Of a DNA stretch of 5,209 bases, positions 1-5,209 are shown in pieces. The notes under the pieces were generated by a model. The model was not told the DNA's origin and ran no database searches. It worked only from the letters and a program-made list of their open reading frames with translations. The stretch covers positions 1 through 5,209 of the forward strand of contig DJGG01000108.1 in NCBI GenBank assembly GCA_002432195.1, written 5' to 3'. Numbering within the stretch: position 1 is the first letter of the stretch; the number at the start of each line of letters is the position of its first letter. Position numbers and translations under genes: made by a program. The DNA comes from Desulfobacteraceae bacterium UBA5852 (GTDB lineage Bacteria; Desulfobacterota; Desulfobacteria; Desulfobacterales; UBA5852).

Positions 1-2860
1 TCGCGGGAAACCGGCGTGCGGCGGCCTGGCGCACCCCGGCGGCGTCCAGGGCCAGCAGGCGGGCCTTGAAACGCTGGCGCTCCTCGTCGGTGAGACCCAG
101 CAGGCGGCGGTAGAAGGCCTTGCGGGCGGCCGGGCCCGGGGGGTCGGGCTTGTCGATTTCGGAGCAGACCTGCAGGACCGCCTCCTTCACGTCCTCCTCC
201 CGGAAGCTGCCCGGCAGCAGGAAGTCCCGCGCCCCCTCGAAAACCCGCAGGGTGCCCGCGATCTGCGGGTCGCGGTAGGAGGCCATGACGAACAGGCCGT
301 CTTCGGGATTGTAGACCGCGAACCCCCCGTAGGCTCCGCCTTTTTCGCGGATTTCCCGGTGGAGGTAGAGGGAGCGCAGCATCTTGGCGATCACGGCCAT
401 GGCCGGGGCGTCGGCGTGGGTCAGGCTGACGCTGGGGAACGCCTGGGCGGCGAAGGCCACGGCGCTCGCCGTGCTCCAACCCTCCCGGGGCGCGCGGGGA
501 TCCTCCGCCGCCGGGAGCGCCCAGGGGGCGAAGGGGGTGTCGGCCAGGCGCTGCTGAAGGGCTTCCACCCGGGGCGCGGCTAGGGCCAGGGGTCCGGAAT
601 CCCCGATGAGGGCCCAGCGGCTGGCGGCCCGGGGGAAGAGGGCCCGGGCCAGGCCGCTGAGCTCGGCGGAAAGTTCCGCCAGGCGGGCCTCCGTGGTGTC
701 CTCCGTGAGGGCCTTGAGAAACCGCAGCTGGTGGATGCCGTTCCAGGTTTCGTTGAGGCGGGCCGCGGGGGTGAACCACCGGCTGGCCAGGGACATTGCG
801 TAGCGGTGGCCGCCGTTGACGATGGTGGATTCGAAACCGGCGCGGTACTCCAGCAGGACTTGGCGCAGGCGCGCCAGGTCGGAGAAGTCCACTTCGAAGA
901 GCAGCTCCTCCACCAGGTCGAACATGGGGGCCAGGTTGCGGTCGAGACACTTGCCGCTCAGGGCCAGGAAGGGCATGGGCGTGGGCGTGTCGCCGCAGGC
1001 GCTGCGGGCGTTGGCCGAAAGCCCCAACCCGCCGGTGTAGAGGTCCAGCCGGCGGGCCAGATCGGCGAAATCGCGGCGCGCGGTGCCCATGCGGCTGAAG
1101 GCCCGGCAGAAGAAGGGCACCAGGGGCAGCTGGTTTTCCGACAGGGCGGTGAGGTGGAAGGCCGCGGCGAAGTAGGCGATGCCGGCGGTGGGCTGCGCGT
1201 AGATCGCCAGGCCGGGCCTCGGTTCCCGCGTGGGGGCGATACACGGAACCTCCGCCGGGATGTCGGCCAGTTCCAGGGTCGGCAGGACGCCGAGGTCTTC
1301 CGTGGCCGTCTGCCGCGCTTCCAGGGCCGCGGCGTCCTCGCGCAGGCCCATGCGCGCCTCGGGGGTGAGGCCGGCCTCGCGGCCTACCAGCTCCCGCCGC
1401 TCGGCCTCGGCCTGGCGCACCGCCTCCTGGGGGTCGGGGTGCAGGGCGAAGCGCACCCGGTGGGGATTGTCCAGAAAGTGGCGTCTCAGGCGCTCCTCCA
1501 GGAAGCCGGGTTGCTCCGCCGCCTGCCGCAGCCGTTCCAGGCGGGGCGTGAAGCCCAGCAGCTCAGGGGCGTCGCCGCCGTGGAGCCAGGGGGCCGCCAG
1601 GACCAGCAGGAGCTTGATGCCGTAAGGGTAGGGCGAGTTGGTCACCTCCCGTCGCTGGAATTCCAGCTGGTGCAGGGCCGCCTCGCGGGCTTCGGCGGGC
1701 ACGCCTTCGCGGGCCAGGCGCTCGAGGGTTTCCAGAACCAGGGCCTCCACCGCGGGGGCGGCCTCGGCCGGGGTGTCCTTGAGACCGCAGGCAAAAAGCG
1801 TGTCCCGGTTGTCGGCCTCGAAGCCCGTGGCGTCCGCCAGGGCCGATCCCAGGCCGGAGTCCATCAGGGCCTTGCGCAGGGGTGAGGCGGCATGCCCCAG
1901 GAGGATCTGCTCCAGGAGGTCCAGCACCAGCACCTCGAAGTCGTCGCGGATGTCGGCCGTCAGCCACGCCAGGCCCACCTGGGATCGGCGCGTCAGGTCC
2001 TCCGTGGGGGCGATGGGGTAGGTGCAGACGGTCTCCCGGGGAGAGGACCAGCGCGGCTGGGGGGGGACTTCCGGCAGCCGGGGCTGGCGCGCAAAGGCCG
2101 CCAGATAGTGGGTCTCCAGGAACGCCAGGTGGTCGGCCAGGGGGAGATGGCCGTAGCTGTAGAAGAACGCGTTGCTGGGGTGGTAGTGGCGCCGGTGGAA
2201 GGCCCGCAGGTCGTCGTGGGTCAGGCGCGGAATTTCCCGGGGATCGCCCCCGGAATTGTGGCGATAGGTGGTATCCGGGTAGAGGGCTGCCAGCAGGGCG
2301 CGCCCCAGAATCTGGTCGGGGGCCGACATGGCGCCCTTCATCTCGTTGTAGACCACTCCCTTGAACGCCAGGGGCGCCTTGCCCGCCGCCCCGGGCACCT
2401 CTTCCAGGCGGTGCCCTTCCTGCTTGAAGCTGAGGGCGTCCAGGCGGGGGTGGAAGACGGCATCCAGGTAGACATCCATCAGGTTGTAGAAATCCTTGCG
2501 GTTCTGGGTGGCGAAGGGGTACATGGTCCAGTCCGAGGCGGTGAAGGCGTTCATGAAGGTGTGCAGGCTGCGCTTCACCATGGAGAAGAAGGGGTCCCGG
2601 ACCGGGAACTTGGCGGAACCGCACAGCACCGTGTGCTCCAGGATGTGGGCCACACCGGTGGAATCGGCGGGATAGGTGGGGAACATCACCGCAAAGGTGT
2701 TCTCGCGGTCGCGATTGGCCAGGTGCAGGTAGCGCGCCCCCGTGACCGCGTGCTCCAACAGGACGAGGCGCGCCCGGAGGTCGTCCAGGGCCACCACCCG
2801 CGACACGCGAAAACCCGCGCACCGCTCTCCGGCGACCAGCGGCGCCGCTTGCTCTGCCAT
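1..2860 (-). CDS. M16C-family zinc metallopeptidase (presequence protease/PreP-like, insulinase superfamily), 3' end cut by the window
   Basis: About 953 codons read without a stop from ATG at 2860 to the left edge. Family members are roughly 970-1000 residues, so only the extreme C-terminus is missing. The inverted zinc motif HILEH (His72, Glu75, His76) lies in GVAHILEHTVLCGS. The distal zinc ligand is Glu173 in VVYNEMKGAMS, 97 residues after His76, as in human PreP. The C-terminal half carries REKGGAYGG with Arg838 and Tyr844, the pair six residues apart that orients substrate in this family. Expected layout: catalytic M16 domain (about 20-250), second M16 domain, M16C-associated linker region (about 400-650), then two C-terminal M16-like domains closing the chamber. 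Family members degrade unfolded peptides of up to a few dozen residues, such as cleaved targeting or signal peptides. No signal peptide is visible, so it is probably cytoplasmic. The start is fixed by an in-frame TGA six bases upstream and by GAAGGG seven to eight bases before ATG. It lies 66 nt after the winged-helix gene and is probably co-transcribed with it. The exact substrate is unknown. Confidence 0.95.
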   Translation of the reverse strand, partial: MAEQAAPLVAGERCAGFRVSRVVALDDLRARLVLLEHAVTGARYLHLANRDRENTFAVMFPTYPADSTGVAHILEHTVLCGSAKFPVRDPFFSMVKRSLHTFMNAFTASDWTMYPFATQNRKDFYNLMDVYLDAVFHPRLDALSFKQEGHRLEEVPGAAGKAPLAFKGVVYNEMKGAMSAPDQILGRALLAALYPDTTYRHNSGGDPREIPRLTHDDLRAFHRRHYHPSNAFFYSYGHLPLADHLAFLETHYLAAFARQPRLPEVPPQPRWSSPRETVCTYPIAPTEDLTRRSQVGLAWLTADIRDDFEVLVLDLLEQILLGHAASPLRKALMDSGLGSALADATGFEADNRDTLFACGLKDTPAEAAPAVEALVLETLERLAREGVPAEAREAALHQLEFQRREVTNSPYPYGIKLLLVLAAPWLHGGDAPELLGFTPRLERLRQAAEQPGFLEERLRRHFLDNPHRVRFALHPDPQEAVRQAEAERRELVGREAGLTPEARMGLREDAAALEARQTATEDLGVLPTLELADIPAEVPCIAPTREPRPGLAIYAQPTAGIAYFAAAFHLTALSENQLPLVPFFCRAFSRMGTARRDFADLARRLDLYTGGLGLSANARSACGDTPTPMPFLALSGKCLDRNLAPMFDLVEELLFEVDFSDLARLRQVLLEYRAGFESTIVNGGHRYAMSLASRWFTPAARLNETWNGIHQLRFLKALTEDTTEARLAELSAELSGLARALFPRAASRWALIGDSGPLALAAPRVEALQQRLADTPFAPWALPAAEDPRAPREGWSTASAVAFAAQAFPSVSLTHADAPAMAVIAKMLRSLYLHREIREKGGAYGGFAVYNPEDGLFVMASYRDPQIAGTLRVFEGARDFLLPGSFREEDVKEAVLQVCSEIDKPDPPGPAARKAFYRRLLGLTDEERQRFKARLLALDAAGVRQAAARRFPA

Positions 2861-2926
2861 GGGTCAATCCCTTCTGGCGGTGCCGGCACCGGGAGGGTGC
2901 CCCGGGTCGGCGCCGGCCGCGCGCGG

Positions 2927-3298
2927 TCAGACCGCGGTGTAAACGCCCCGGGCCTTGCGCACGATGCGTCCCAGCTTGGTCAGCCGGAAGATGATGTTGC
3001 GGATCTTCTTGTCGTCGAAGCCGGTTTTGGCCTTGATCTCCACCACCGTGGCGCCCTCATGGGCCCGCTGGATGATGGCCAGCACGGTGTCCATGGCCGT
3101 GGTGGCGGACGCCTTGCGCGGCCCCTTGGCCCGCTGCCCGCGCCGGGCCGGGCCTTCCTGGGCCCGGATGAGCTGCTCCAGCAGGTCCAGCCGCTGCGCC
3201 AGGCGGTCGAGATCCTTGCGCGTGGGGATATTGTAGTGCTGAATGAAGAATTTGACCATCGCATCGAAGCTCACCGACTTGCCTTTTTTCCTAGCCAT
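2927..3298 (-). CDS. Small basic protein with N-terminal coiled coil and C-terminal winged helix; probable DNA-binding protein, function unknown
   Basis: This 123-residue protein has three parts. The basic N-terminus (MARKKGKS) leads into an aromatic segment, FDAMVKFFIQHYNIPT (11-26). A helix follows with Leu30, Leu33, Leu37, Leu40 and Ile44 at heptad a/d spacing, suggesting dimerisation. A Gly/Arg/Lys/Ala linker (about 50-66) precedes residues 67-123, which look like a winged helix: a first helix (MDTVLAIIQRAHEG), a turn and second helix (TVVEIKAKTGF), a Lys/Arg-rich recognition helix (DDKKIRNIIFRLTKLG), then a basic strand pair (RIVRKARGVYTAV). The start is well supported by a consensus AAGGAGG at 3304-3310 on the minus strand, five bases before ATG. 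It is the first gene of the pair with the M16C peptidase. I cannot assign a named family. The shape fits a small transcriptional regulator or nucleoid-type protein, and control of its own operon is possible but not shown. No conventional promoter stands out upstream. Confidence 0.85.
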   Translation of the reverse strand: MARKKGKSVSFDAMVKFFIQHYNIPTRKDLDRLAQRLDLLEQLIRAQEGPARRGQRAKGPRKASATTAMDTVLAIIQRAHEGATVVEIKAKTGFDDKKIRNIIFRLTKLGRIVRKARGVYTAV

Positions 3299-3364
3299 GG
3301 GACCCTCCTTGGCGAATGCGTTCGACGGCCCGCGTCGGACCGCCTGCTGGTGGCAAACCTGATC

Positions 3365-3384
3365 GGCCGCGCGGTGCCGCGGCC
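3365..3384. repeat. Inverted repeat, 7-bp arms
   Basis: GGCCGCG (3365-3371) and CGCGGCC (3378-3384) are perfect complements around a six-base centre. The repeat ends two bases before the larger palindrome at 3387-3422 and lies in the presumed 5' leader of the minus-strand operon. By itself it could be chance in such GC-rich DNA. Confidence 0.45.
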
Positions 3385-3386
3385 CA

Positions 3387-3422
3387 CGGCATCACGCCCC
3401 GCCACGCCGGGGCGTGATGCCG
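3387..3422. repeat. Perfect 15-bp-arm palindrome with 6-base loop
   Basis: The left arm CGGCATCACGCCCCG (3387-3401) is the exact reverse complement of the right arm (3408-3422), around the loop CCACGC. Arms this long with mixed composition are far from chance expectation, unlike the short GC-only repeats nearby. Neither side is followed by a T-run, so it is not a classical intrinsic terminator. It sits about 90 bp upstream of the winged-helix gene, in the region where its promoter or leader should be. It could be an RNA hairpin in that leader, a binding site for a dimeric regulator, or a dispersed REP-like element. Confidence 0.85.
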
Positions 3423-3459
3423 GGCGGTGGGGCTGAGCACCGCGCGGCGGTACGGGCAA

Positions 3460-3480
3460 CCGCCGGCGACGCGCCGGCGG
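3460..3480. repeat. Inverted repeat, 9-bp arms with 3-base loop
   Basis: CCGCCGGCG (3460-3468) pairs perfectly with CGCCGGCGG (3472-3480) around ACG. The tight hairpin is composed only of G and C. No T-run follows on either strand. It is the third inverted repeat within about 115 bp upstream of the minus-strand unit. Confidence 0.6.
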
Positions 3481-3635
3481 GGGCGCCGGGTGATTGCTTG
3501 CCAGGCCGCCGGACATCCCGGTCCCGTATGGCTAGAAGCGGTTTGCCGACCGCGGGGACCGCATGGGGGCCGGCGTGAAGTGCCATGTCCGCAACTATCT
3601 GAAGTCGTTTATAAAACTGGTCGCGGGGCGCTCCT

Positions 3636-3670
3636 CCGCAGCCGTTGCGGCGGTCGGCCAACCGCTGCGG
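3636..3670. repeat. Imperfect inverted repeat, 11 of 12 bp paired, next to the rsmA promoter
   Basis: CCGCAGCCGTTG (3636-3647) pairs with CAACCGCTGCGG (3659-3670) with one mismatch (3643 against 3663), around an 11-base loop. It ends seven bases before the proposed -35 hexamer of the rsmA promoter. That position would suit an operator, or a terminator protecting the divergent region from leftward or rightward read-through. No T-run is present. Confidence 0.55.
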
Positions 3671-3677
3671 CCTCCTA

Positions 3678-3706
3678 CTGCGATTCCTACTCAAAGTCAA
3701 TATAAT
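3678..3706 (+). promoter_or_regulatory. Probable sigma70-type promoter for rsmA
   Basis: A perfect -10 TATAAT lies at 3701-3706 in one of the few AT-richer segments of the window. Seventeen bases upstream is CTGCGA (3678-3683), only a 3 of 6 match to TTGACA. Transcription would start near 3713 and give a leader of roughly 190 nt before the rsmA ATG. The -10 is strong and the -35 weak, which would fit a factor-assisted or moderately expressed promoter. Confidence 0.5.
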
Positions 3707-3866
3707 GCCTCGATAAGCAAATTCCGCGGCCGCGGTAGCGGCGCCCCTGACCGCCTGTGAATCAGCCGTTTGGAGGAACGGGCCCGTCGTGGTATACGGC
3801 GTGCCCATGGGCCCCGGTGGGGCGGCGGCGCGACGCGCGAGGGCCCGTCGTCAACGATGCCACCCG

Positions 3867-3886
3867 CCCCGGCCGGCCGGCCGGGG
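3867..3886 (+). repeat. 20-bp GGCC palindrome just upstream of the rsmA ribosome-binding site
   Basis: CCCC, then GGCC repeated three times, then GGGG form a self-complementary run ending three bases before the AGGAG of rsmA (3890-3894). In the transcript it would fold as an eight-pair hairpin with a GGCC loop, close enough to affect ribosome access. Its low complexity means it could also be a by-product of high GC. Confidence 0.5.
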
Positions 3887-3901
3887 TGCAGGAGATGCGC
3901 C

Positions 3902-4750
3902 ATGACCACGCCGGCGATGCTGCTCAAGACATGGGATCTGCAGGCCAGGAAGCAATTGGGGCAGAATTTCCTGGTCCATGCCGCCTTGGCCGAAAAAATC
4001 GTGCGCTGCGCGGATCTGCAGGCCACGGACCGGGTGCTGGAAATCGGGCCGGGCCTGGGGGCCCTGACGCTTCCGGCCGCCCGCCGGGTGGGCAAGCTTG
4101 TGGCCATCGACAAGGATCCCCGCCTGCTGGAAGTGCTGCGCCACGAACTGGCGGCCGCGGGCCTGGGGAACGTGGAGCTGCGCGCGGCGGATATCCTGCG
4201 GGTCGATCTGGCGCGGCTGGCGGCCGAGGCCGGCGGACCCCTGGTGGTGCTCGGCAACCTGCCCTACAACATCTCCTCGCCGGTCCTCATCCAGCTCGTG
4301 GAGGCGCACGGGGCCGTGGCACGGGCGGTGATCATGCTCCAGAAGGAAGTGGCCCAGCGCCTGGCCGCCGCGCCCGGGGGGCGGGACTACGGGCGTCTGA
4401 CCGTCATGGTCCAGTATCGCGCGGTGGTGACCAACCTCATGGACATCGGTGCGGCCCAGTTCCACCCGCGCCCCAAAGTGGATTCCCGGGTGGTGGGGCT
4501 CACCCTGCGCGCCCACCCCGCCGTGGCCTGCCGGGACGAGCCGTTGATGGCGCGAGTGGTGCGGGCCGCCTTCCAGCAGCGGCGCAAGATGCTCAAGAAC
4601 GCGCTGGAGAAGAGCGACCTGGGCCTGCCGCCGGAGGTGCTGCAGCAGGCCCTGGAGGCGGCCGGCATCGATCCGCGGCAGCGGGCGGAAACGGTGCCCG
4701 TGGAGGGGTACGTGGCCTTGACCAACGGGCTGCGGCCGCCCCCGGCCTGA
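3902..4750 (+). CDS. rsmA: 16S rRNA (adenine(1518)-N6/adenine(1519)-N6)-dimethyltransferase RsmA (KsgA)
   Basis: This enzyme uses S-adenosylmethionine to dimethylate two adjacent adenines in the 3'-terminal helix 45 of 16S rRNA, a late cytoplasmic step in small-subunit assembly. The 282-residue product matches the family's usual 265-290. Visible motifs in order: KQLGQNFL (17-24), SAM-binding EIGPGLGALT (47-56), acidic VAIDKD (67-72, with Asp70 where many homologues have Glu), DIL (97-99), catalytic NLPYNIS (119-125), MLQKEVAQRLAA (145-156), YGRLTVMVQY (163-172), FHPRPKVDS (187-195) and FQQRRKMLKNAL (224-235). ATG at 3902 is chosen because AGGAG (3890-3894) sits seven bases upstream and family similarity begins there. 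The same frame is open about 44 codons further upstream, but that stretch is Arg/Gly-rich and unlike the family. No pdxA or apaG neighbour is visible, so the gene is outside the enterobacterial surA-pdxA-ksgA-apaG arrangement. A promoter lies about 200 bp upstream. Confidence 0.97.
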   Translation: MTTPAMLLKTWDLQARKQLGQNFLVHAALAEKIVRCADLQATDRVLEIGPGLGALTLPAARRVGKLVAIDKDPRLLEVLRHELAAAGLGNVELRAADILRVDLARLAAEAGGPLVVLGNLPYNISSPVLIQLVEAHGAVARAVIMLQKEVAQRLAAAPGGRDYGRLTVMVQYRAVVTNLMDIGAAQFHPRPKVDSRVVGLTLRAHPAVACRDEPLMARVVRAAFQQRRKMLKNALEKSDLGLPPEVLQQALEAAGIDPRQRAETVPVEGYVALTNGLRPPPA

Positions 4751-4752
4751 AT

Positions 4753-4776
4753 CGATGCGGGCCCGCGGCCCGATCG
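4753..4776 (+). terminator. Hairpin directly after rsmA, possible transcription terminator without a T-run
   Basis: Two bases after the rsmA stop, CGAT-(G)-CGGGCC (4753-4763) pairs with GGCCCGATCG (4767-4776), giving ten pairs with one bulged G and a CGC loop. Position and strength fit transcript termination or 3'-end protection. The missing T-tract argues against a standard intrinsic terminator. Confidence 0.4.
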
Positions 4777-4810
4777 GCGCTGACCGTGGCCCCGGCCGCC
4801 GGCAAACGAT

Positions 4811-4839
4811 TTGACAACGACCGGGGGCTCGCATAGAGT
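4811..4839 (+). promoter_or_regulatory. Sigma70-type promoter for the 66-residue gene
   Basis: A perfect -35 TTGACA (4811-4816) is followed after exactly 17 bases by TAGAGT (4834-4839), a 4 of 6 match to TATAAT. A start near 4846 would leave a leader of about 90 nt before ATG at 4935. It indicates that the small gene can be transcribed independently of rsmA. Confidence 0.6.
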
Positions 4840-4869
4840 GGGCCCGTTTTGAGCCGGCAGCGCCACCCG

Positions 4870-4887
4870 GGCCGCCGGACGGCGGCC
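4870..4887 (+). repeat. Leader hairpin, 7-bp stem
   Basis: GGCCGCC (4870-4876) pairs with GGCGGCC (4881-4887) around GGAC. It falls between the proposed transcription start (about 4846) and the small gene at 4935, so it would form in the 5' leader. It is short and made only of G and C in its stem, so chance is possible. Confidence 0.35.
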
Positions 4888-4934
4888 GGACCGCTGACGG
4901 CTTCGGTGGCCTCGAGAAAGGACCCCCGCCTGCC

Positions 4935-5135
4935 ATGGACAAGTTGACCGATGCCAAGATTCGCGCCTGGCTGCGCCAGAATCAACCGAACCTGTTGGAA
5001 GCCTACGACCGTTATGTGAGCGAGGCCCTGGCCCGCCCGGAAGCCCTGGCCGACGGCGACTGGCGCCCGGAACCCTTGCGCAACTGGCTGGAGCGGCACC
5101 ACCCCGAGGCCATCGGCCGGATCCCCATCTGGTAA
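4935..5135 (+). CDS. Small protein of unknown function (66 residues) with an apparent internal repeat
   Basis: I do not recognise this family. The product is mostly helix-forming, mildly acidic overall, with no signal peptide, membrane segment or cysteine. Two segments look alike: IRAWLRQNQP (9-18) and LRNWLERHHP (48-57), sharing the pattern R-x-W-L-x4-P 39 residues apart. Each is followed by a short hydrophobic stretch, and the protein ends in IPIW. Support for coding: the composition is protein-like rather than the Arg/Pro/Gly-rich pattern of shadow frames, a TTGACA-type promoter lies 119 bp upstream, and ATG opens the frame. The ribosome-binding site is weak, AAAGGA at 4917-4922, about 12 bases before ATG. 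It lies 184 bp after rsmA on the same strand. Two tryptophan-bearing helical repeats could form a small bundle or a protein-binding surface, but that is speculation. Confidence 0.75.
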   Translation: MDKLTDAKIRAWLRQNQPNLLEAYDRYVSEALARPEALADGDWRPEPLRNWLERHHPEAIGRIPIW

Positions 5136-5199
5136 TTCCGCCCCCGCGGGGTCGCCGACGAACCCGCGCCCGATCCCCCGGTTCCCTGCCTTAACAGGC

Positions 5200-5208
5200 T
5201 GTGGATAA
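5200..5208 (-). promoter_or_regulatory. Perfect DnaA-box 9-mer at the right edge
   Basis: TGTGGATAA is the reverse complement of TTATCCACA, the high-affinity DnaA binding sequence. With the preceding C at 5199 aside, it matches the 9-mer at every position. It follows a 4-bp inverted repeat (GCCT-TAAC-AGGC, 5188-5199) and is unusually AT-rich for this window. One box cannot define an origin. The sequence to the right is not available. Confidence 0.5.
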
Positions 5209-5209
5209 A

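Larger units (their letters stand above)
3299..3901. other. Divergent intergenic region, about 600 bp, no convincing gene
   Basis: This stretch separates the leftward winged-helix/M16C unit from the rightward rsmA gene. Open frames crossing it are Arg/Pro/Ala-rich, lack Shine-Dalgarno support and resemble no family, so I do not call them. It contains four strong inverted repeats (listed separately), a locally AT-richer segment around 3600-3722 with a perfect plus-strand TATAAT, and a GC-rich leader up to rsmA. No tRNA cloverleaf or familiar structured RNA is recognised. An uncharacterised non-coding RNA is possible but not demonstrated. Confidence 0.6.

Noticed and set aside
1563..2867. 434-codon minus-strand open frame overlapping the peptidase in another frame
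   Set aside because: It is Pro/Gly/Arg-rich without motifs, while the overlapping frame encodes an intact M16C protein.
2885..2901. GGCACC/GGTGCC hairpin between the winged-helix gene and the peptidase gene as a terminator
   Set aside because: Only six pairs with no T-run on the minus strand. The 66-nt gap is more consistent with co-transcription.
1892..3436. 514-codon plus-strand open frame, and other long plus-strand frames across 359-2364
   Set aside because: They lie antisense to the M16C peptidase, whose motifs are unambiguous. They show no family resemblance and are typical GC-driven shadows.
3608..3615. TATAAA-like -10 elements on both strands around TTTATAAA
   Set aside because: No acceptable -35 hexamer at 16-18 bp on either strand, so the match alone is not enough.
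3668..3697. Minus-strand TTGACT (3692-3697) as a -35 for the winged-helix operon
   Set aside because: The hexamer 17 bases downstream, TAGGAG, matches TATAAT at only three positions, and the site is nearly 400 bp from the gene. Left as unsupported.
3427..3808. Small open frames on both strands in the intergenic region
   Set aside because: No Shine-Dalgarno site at proper spacing, shadow-like composition, and they overlap inverted repeats and the promoter.
3770..3901. 44-codon N-terminal extension of RsmA from ATG at 3770
   Set aside because: The extension is Arg/Gly/Pro-rich and outside the family's normal length. AGGAG is placed correctly for ATG at 3902.
3851..4957. 368-codon minus-strand open frame opposite rsmA
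   Set aside because: rsmA on the plus strand carries every family motif. The antisense frame is His/Gly/Arg-rich and has no recognisable domain.
5142..5151. CCCCGCGGGG palindrome after the 66-residue gene as a terminator
   Set aside because: It can form at most a tiny stem with no loop room and no T-run follows; likely composition.

Overview
The window is very GC-rich chromosomal DNA with strong Shine-Dalgarno sites and E. coli-like sigma70 promoter hexamers, which suggests a proteobacterium or a relative. I lean towards Desulfobacterota (former Deltaproteobacteria): an M16C/PreP-type peptidase is paired with a small basic coiled-coil/winged-helix protein, and the N-terminus of RsmA has a style I associate with that group. 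This taxonomic call is inference from memory, not a database result. Because GC is so high, almost every strand and frame carries long spurious open frames. I treat only four as genes.

Left half (1-3298, minus strand): a two-gene, probably co-transcribed unit. Transcription starts right of 3298 and runs leftwards, first through a 123-residue protein (N-terminal heptad helix, basic linker, C-terminal winged helix). After a 66-nt gap comes a very large M16C zinc metallopeptidase of the presequence-protease family. The peptidase reads without a stop from 2860 to the left edge, so its last few dozen residues lie outside the window. Both catalytic elements are intact: HxxEH plus the distal Glu, and the C-terminal Arg/Tyr pair.

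Centre (3299-3901): a roughly 600-bp divergent intergenic region with no convincing gene. It holds a series of strong inverted repeats, including a perfect 15-bp-arm palindrome, and a plus-strand promoter with a perfect TATAAT. A long GC-rich leader then runs to the next gene.

Right half (3902-5209, plus strand): rsmA (ksgA), encoding the 16S rRNA dimethyladenosine transferase, complete and with all family motifs, followed by a hairpin just after its stop. Next is a TTGACA-17 bp-TAGAGT promoter and a 66-residue small protein of unknown function that contains an apparent internal repeat. The window ends in a perfect DnaA-box 9-mer (TGTGGATAA), so an origin or a DnaA-controlled gene may lie just beyond the right edge.

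The divergent halves have no obvious common pathway: peptide degradation on one side, ribosome maturation on the other. I see no mobile element, CRISPR array, tRNA or rRNA. Most of the window looks like ordinary chromosome. The less ordinary points are the hairpin-dense intergenic region, the two uncharacterised small proteins and the terminal DnaA box.
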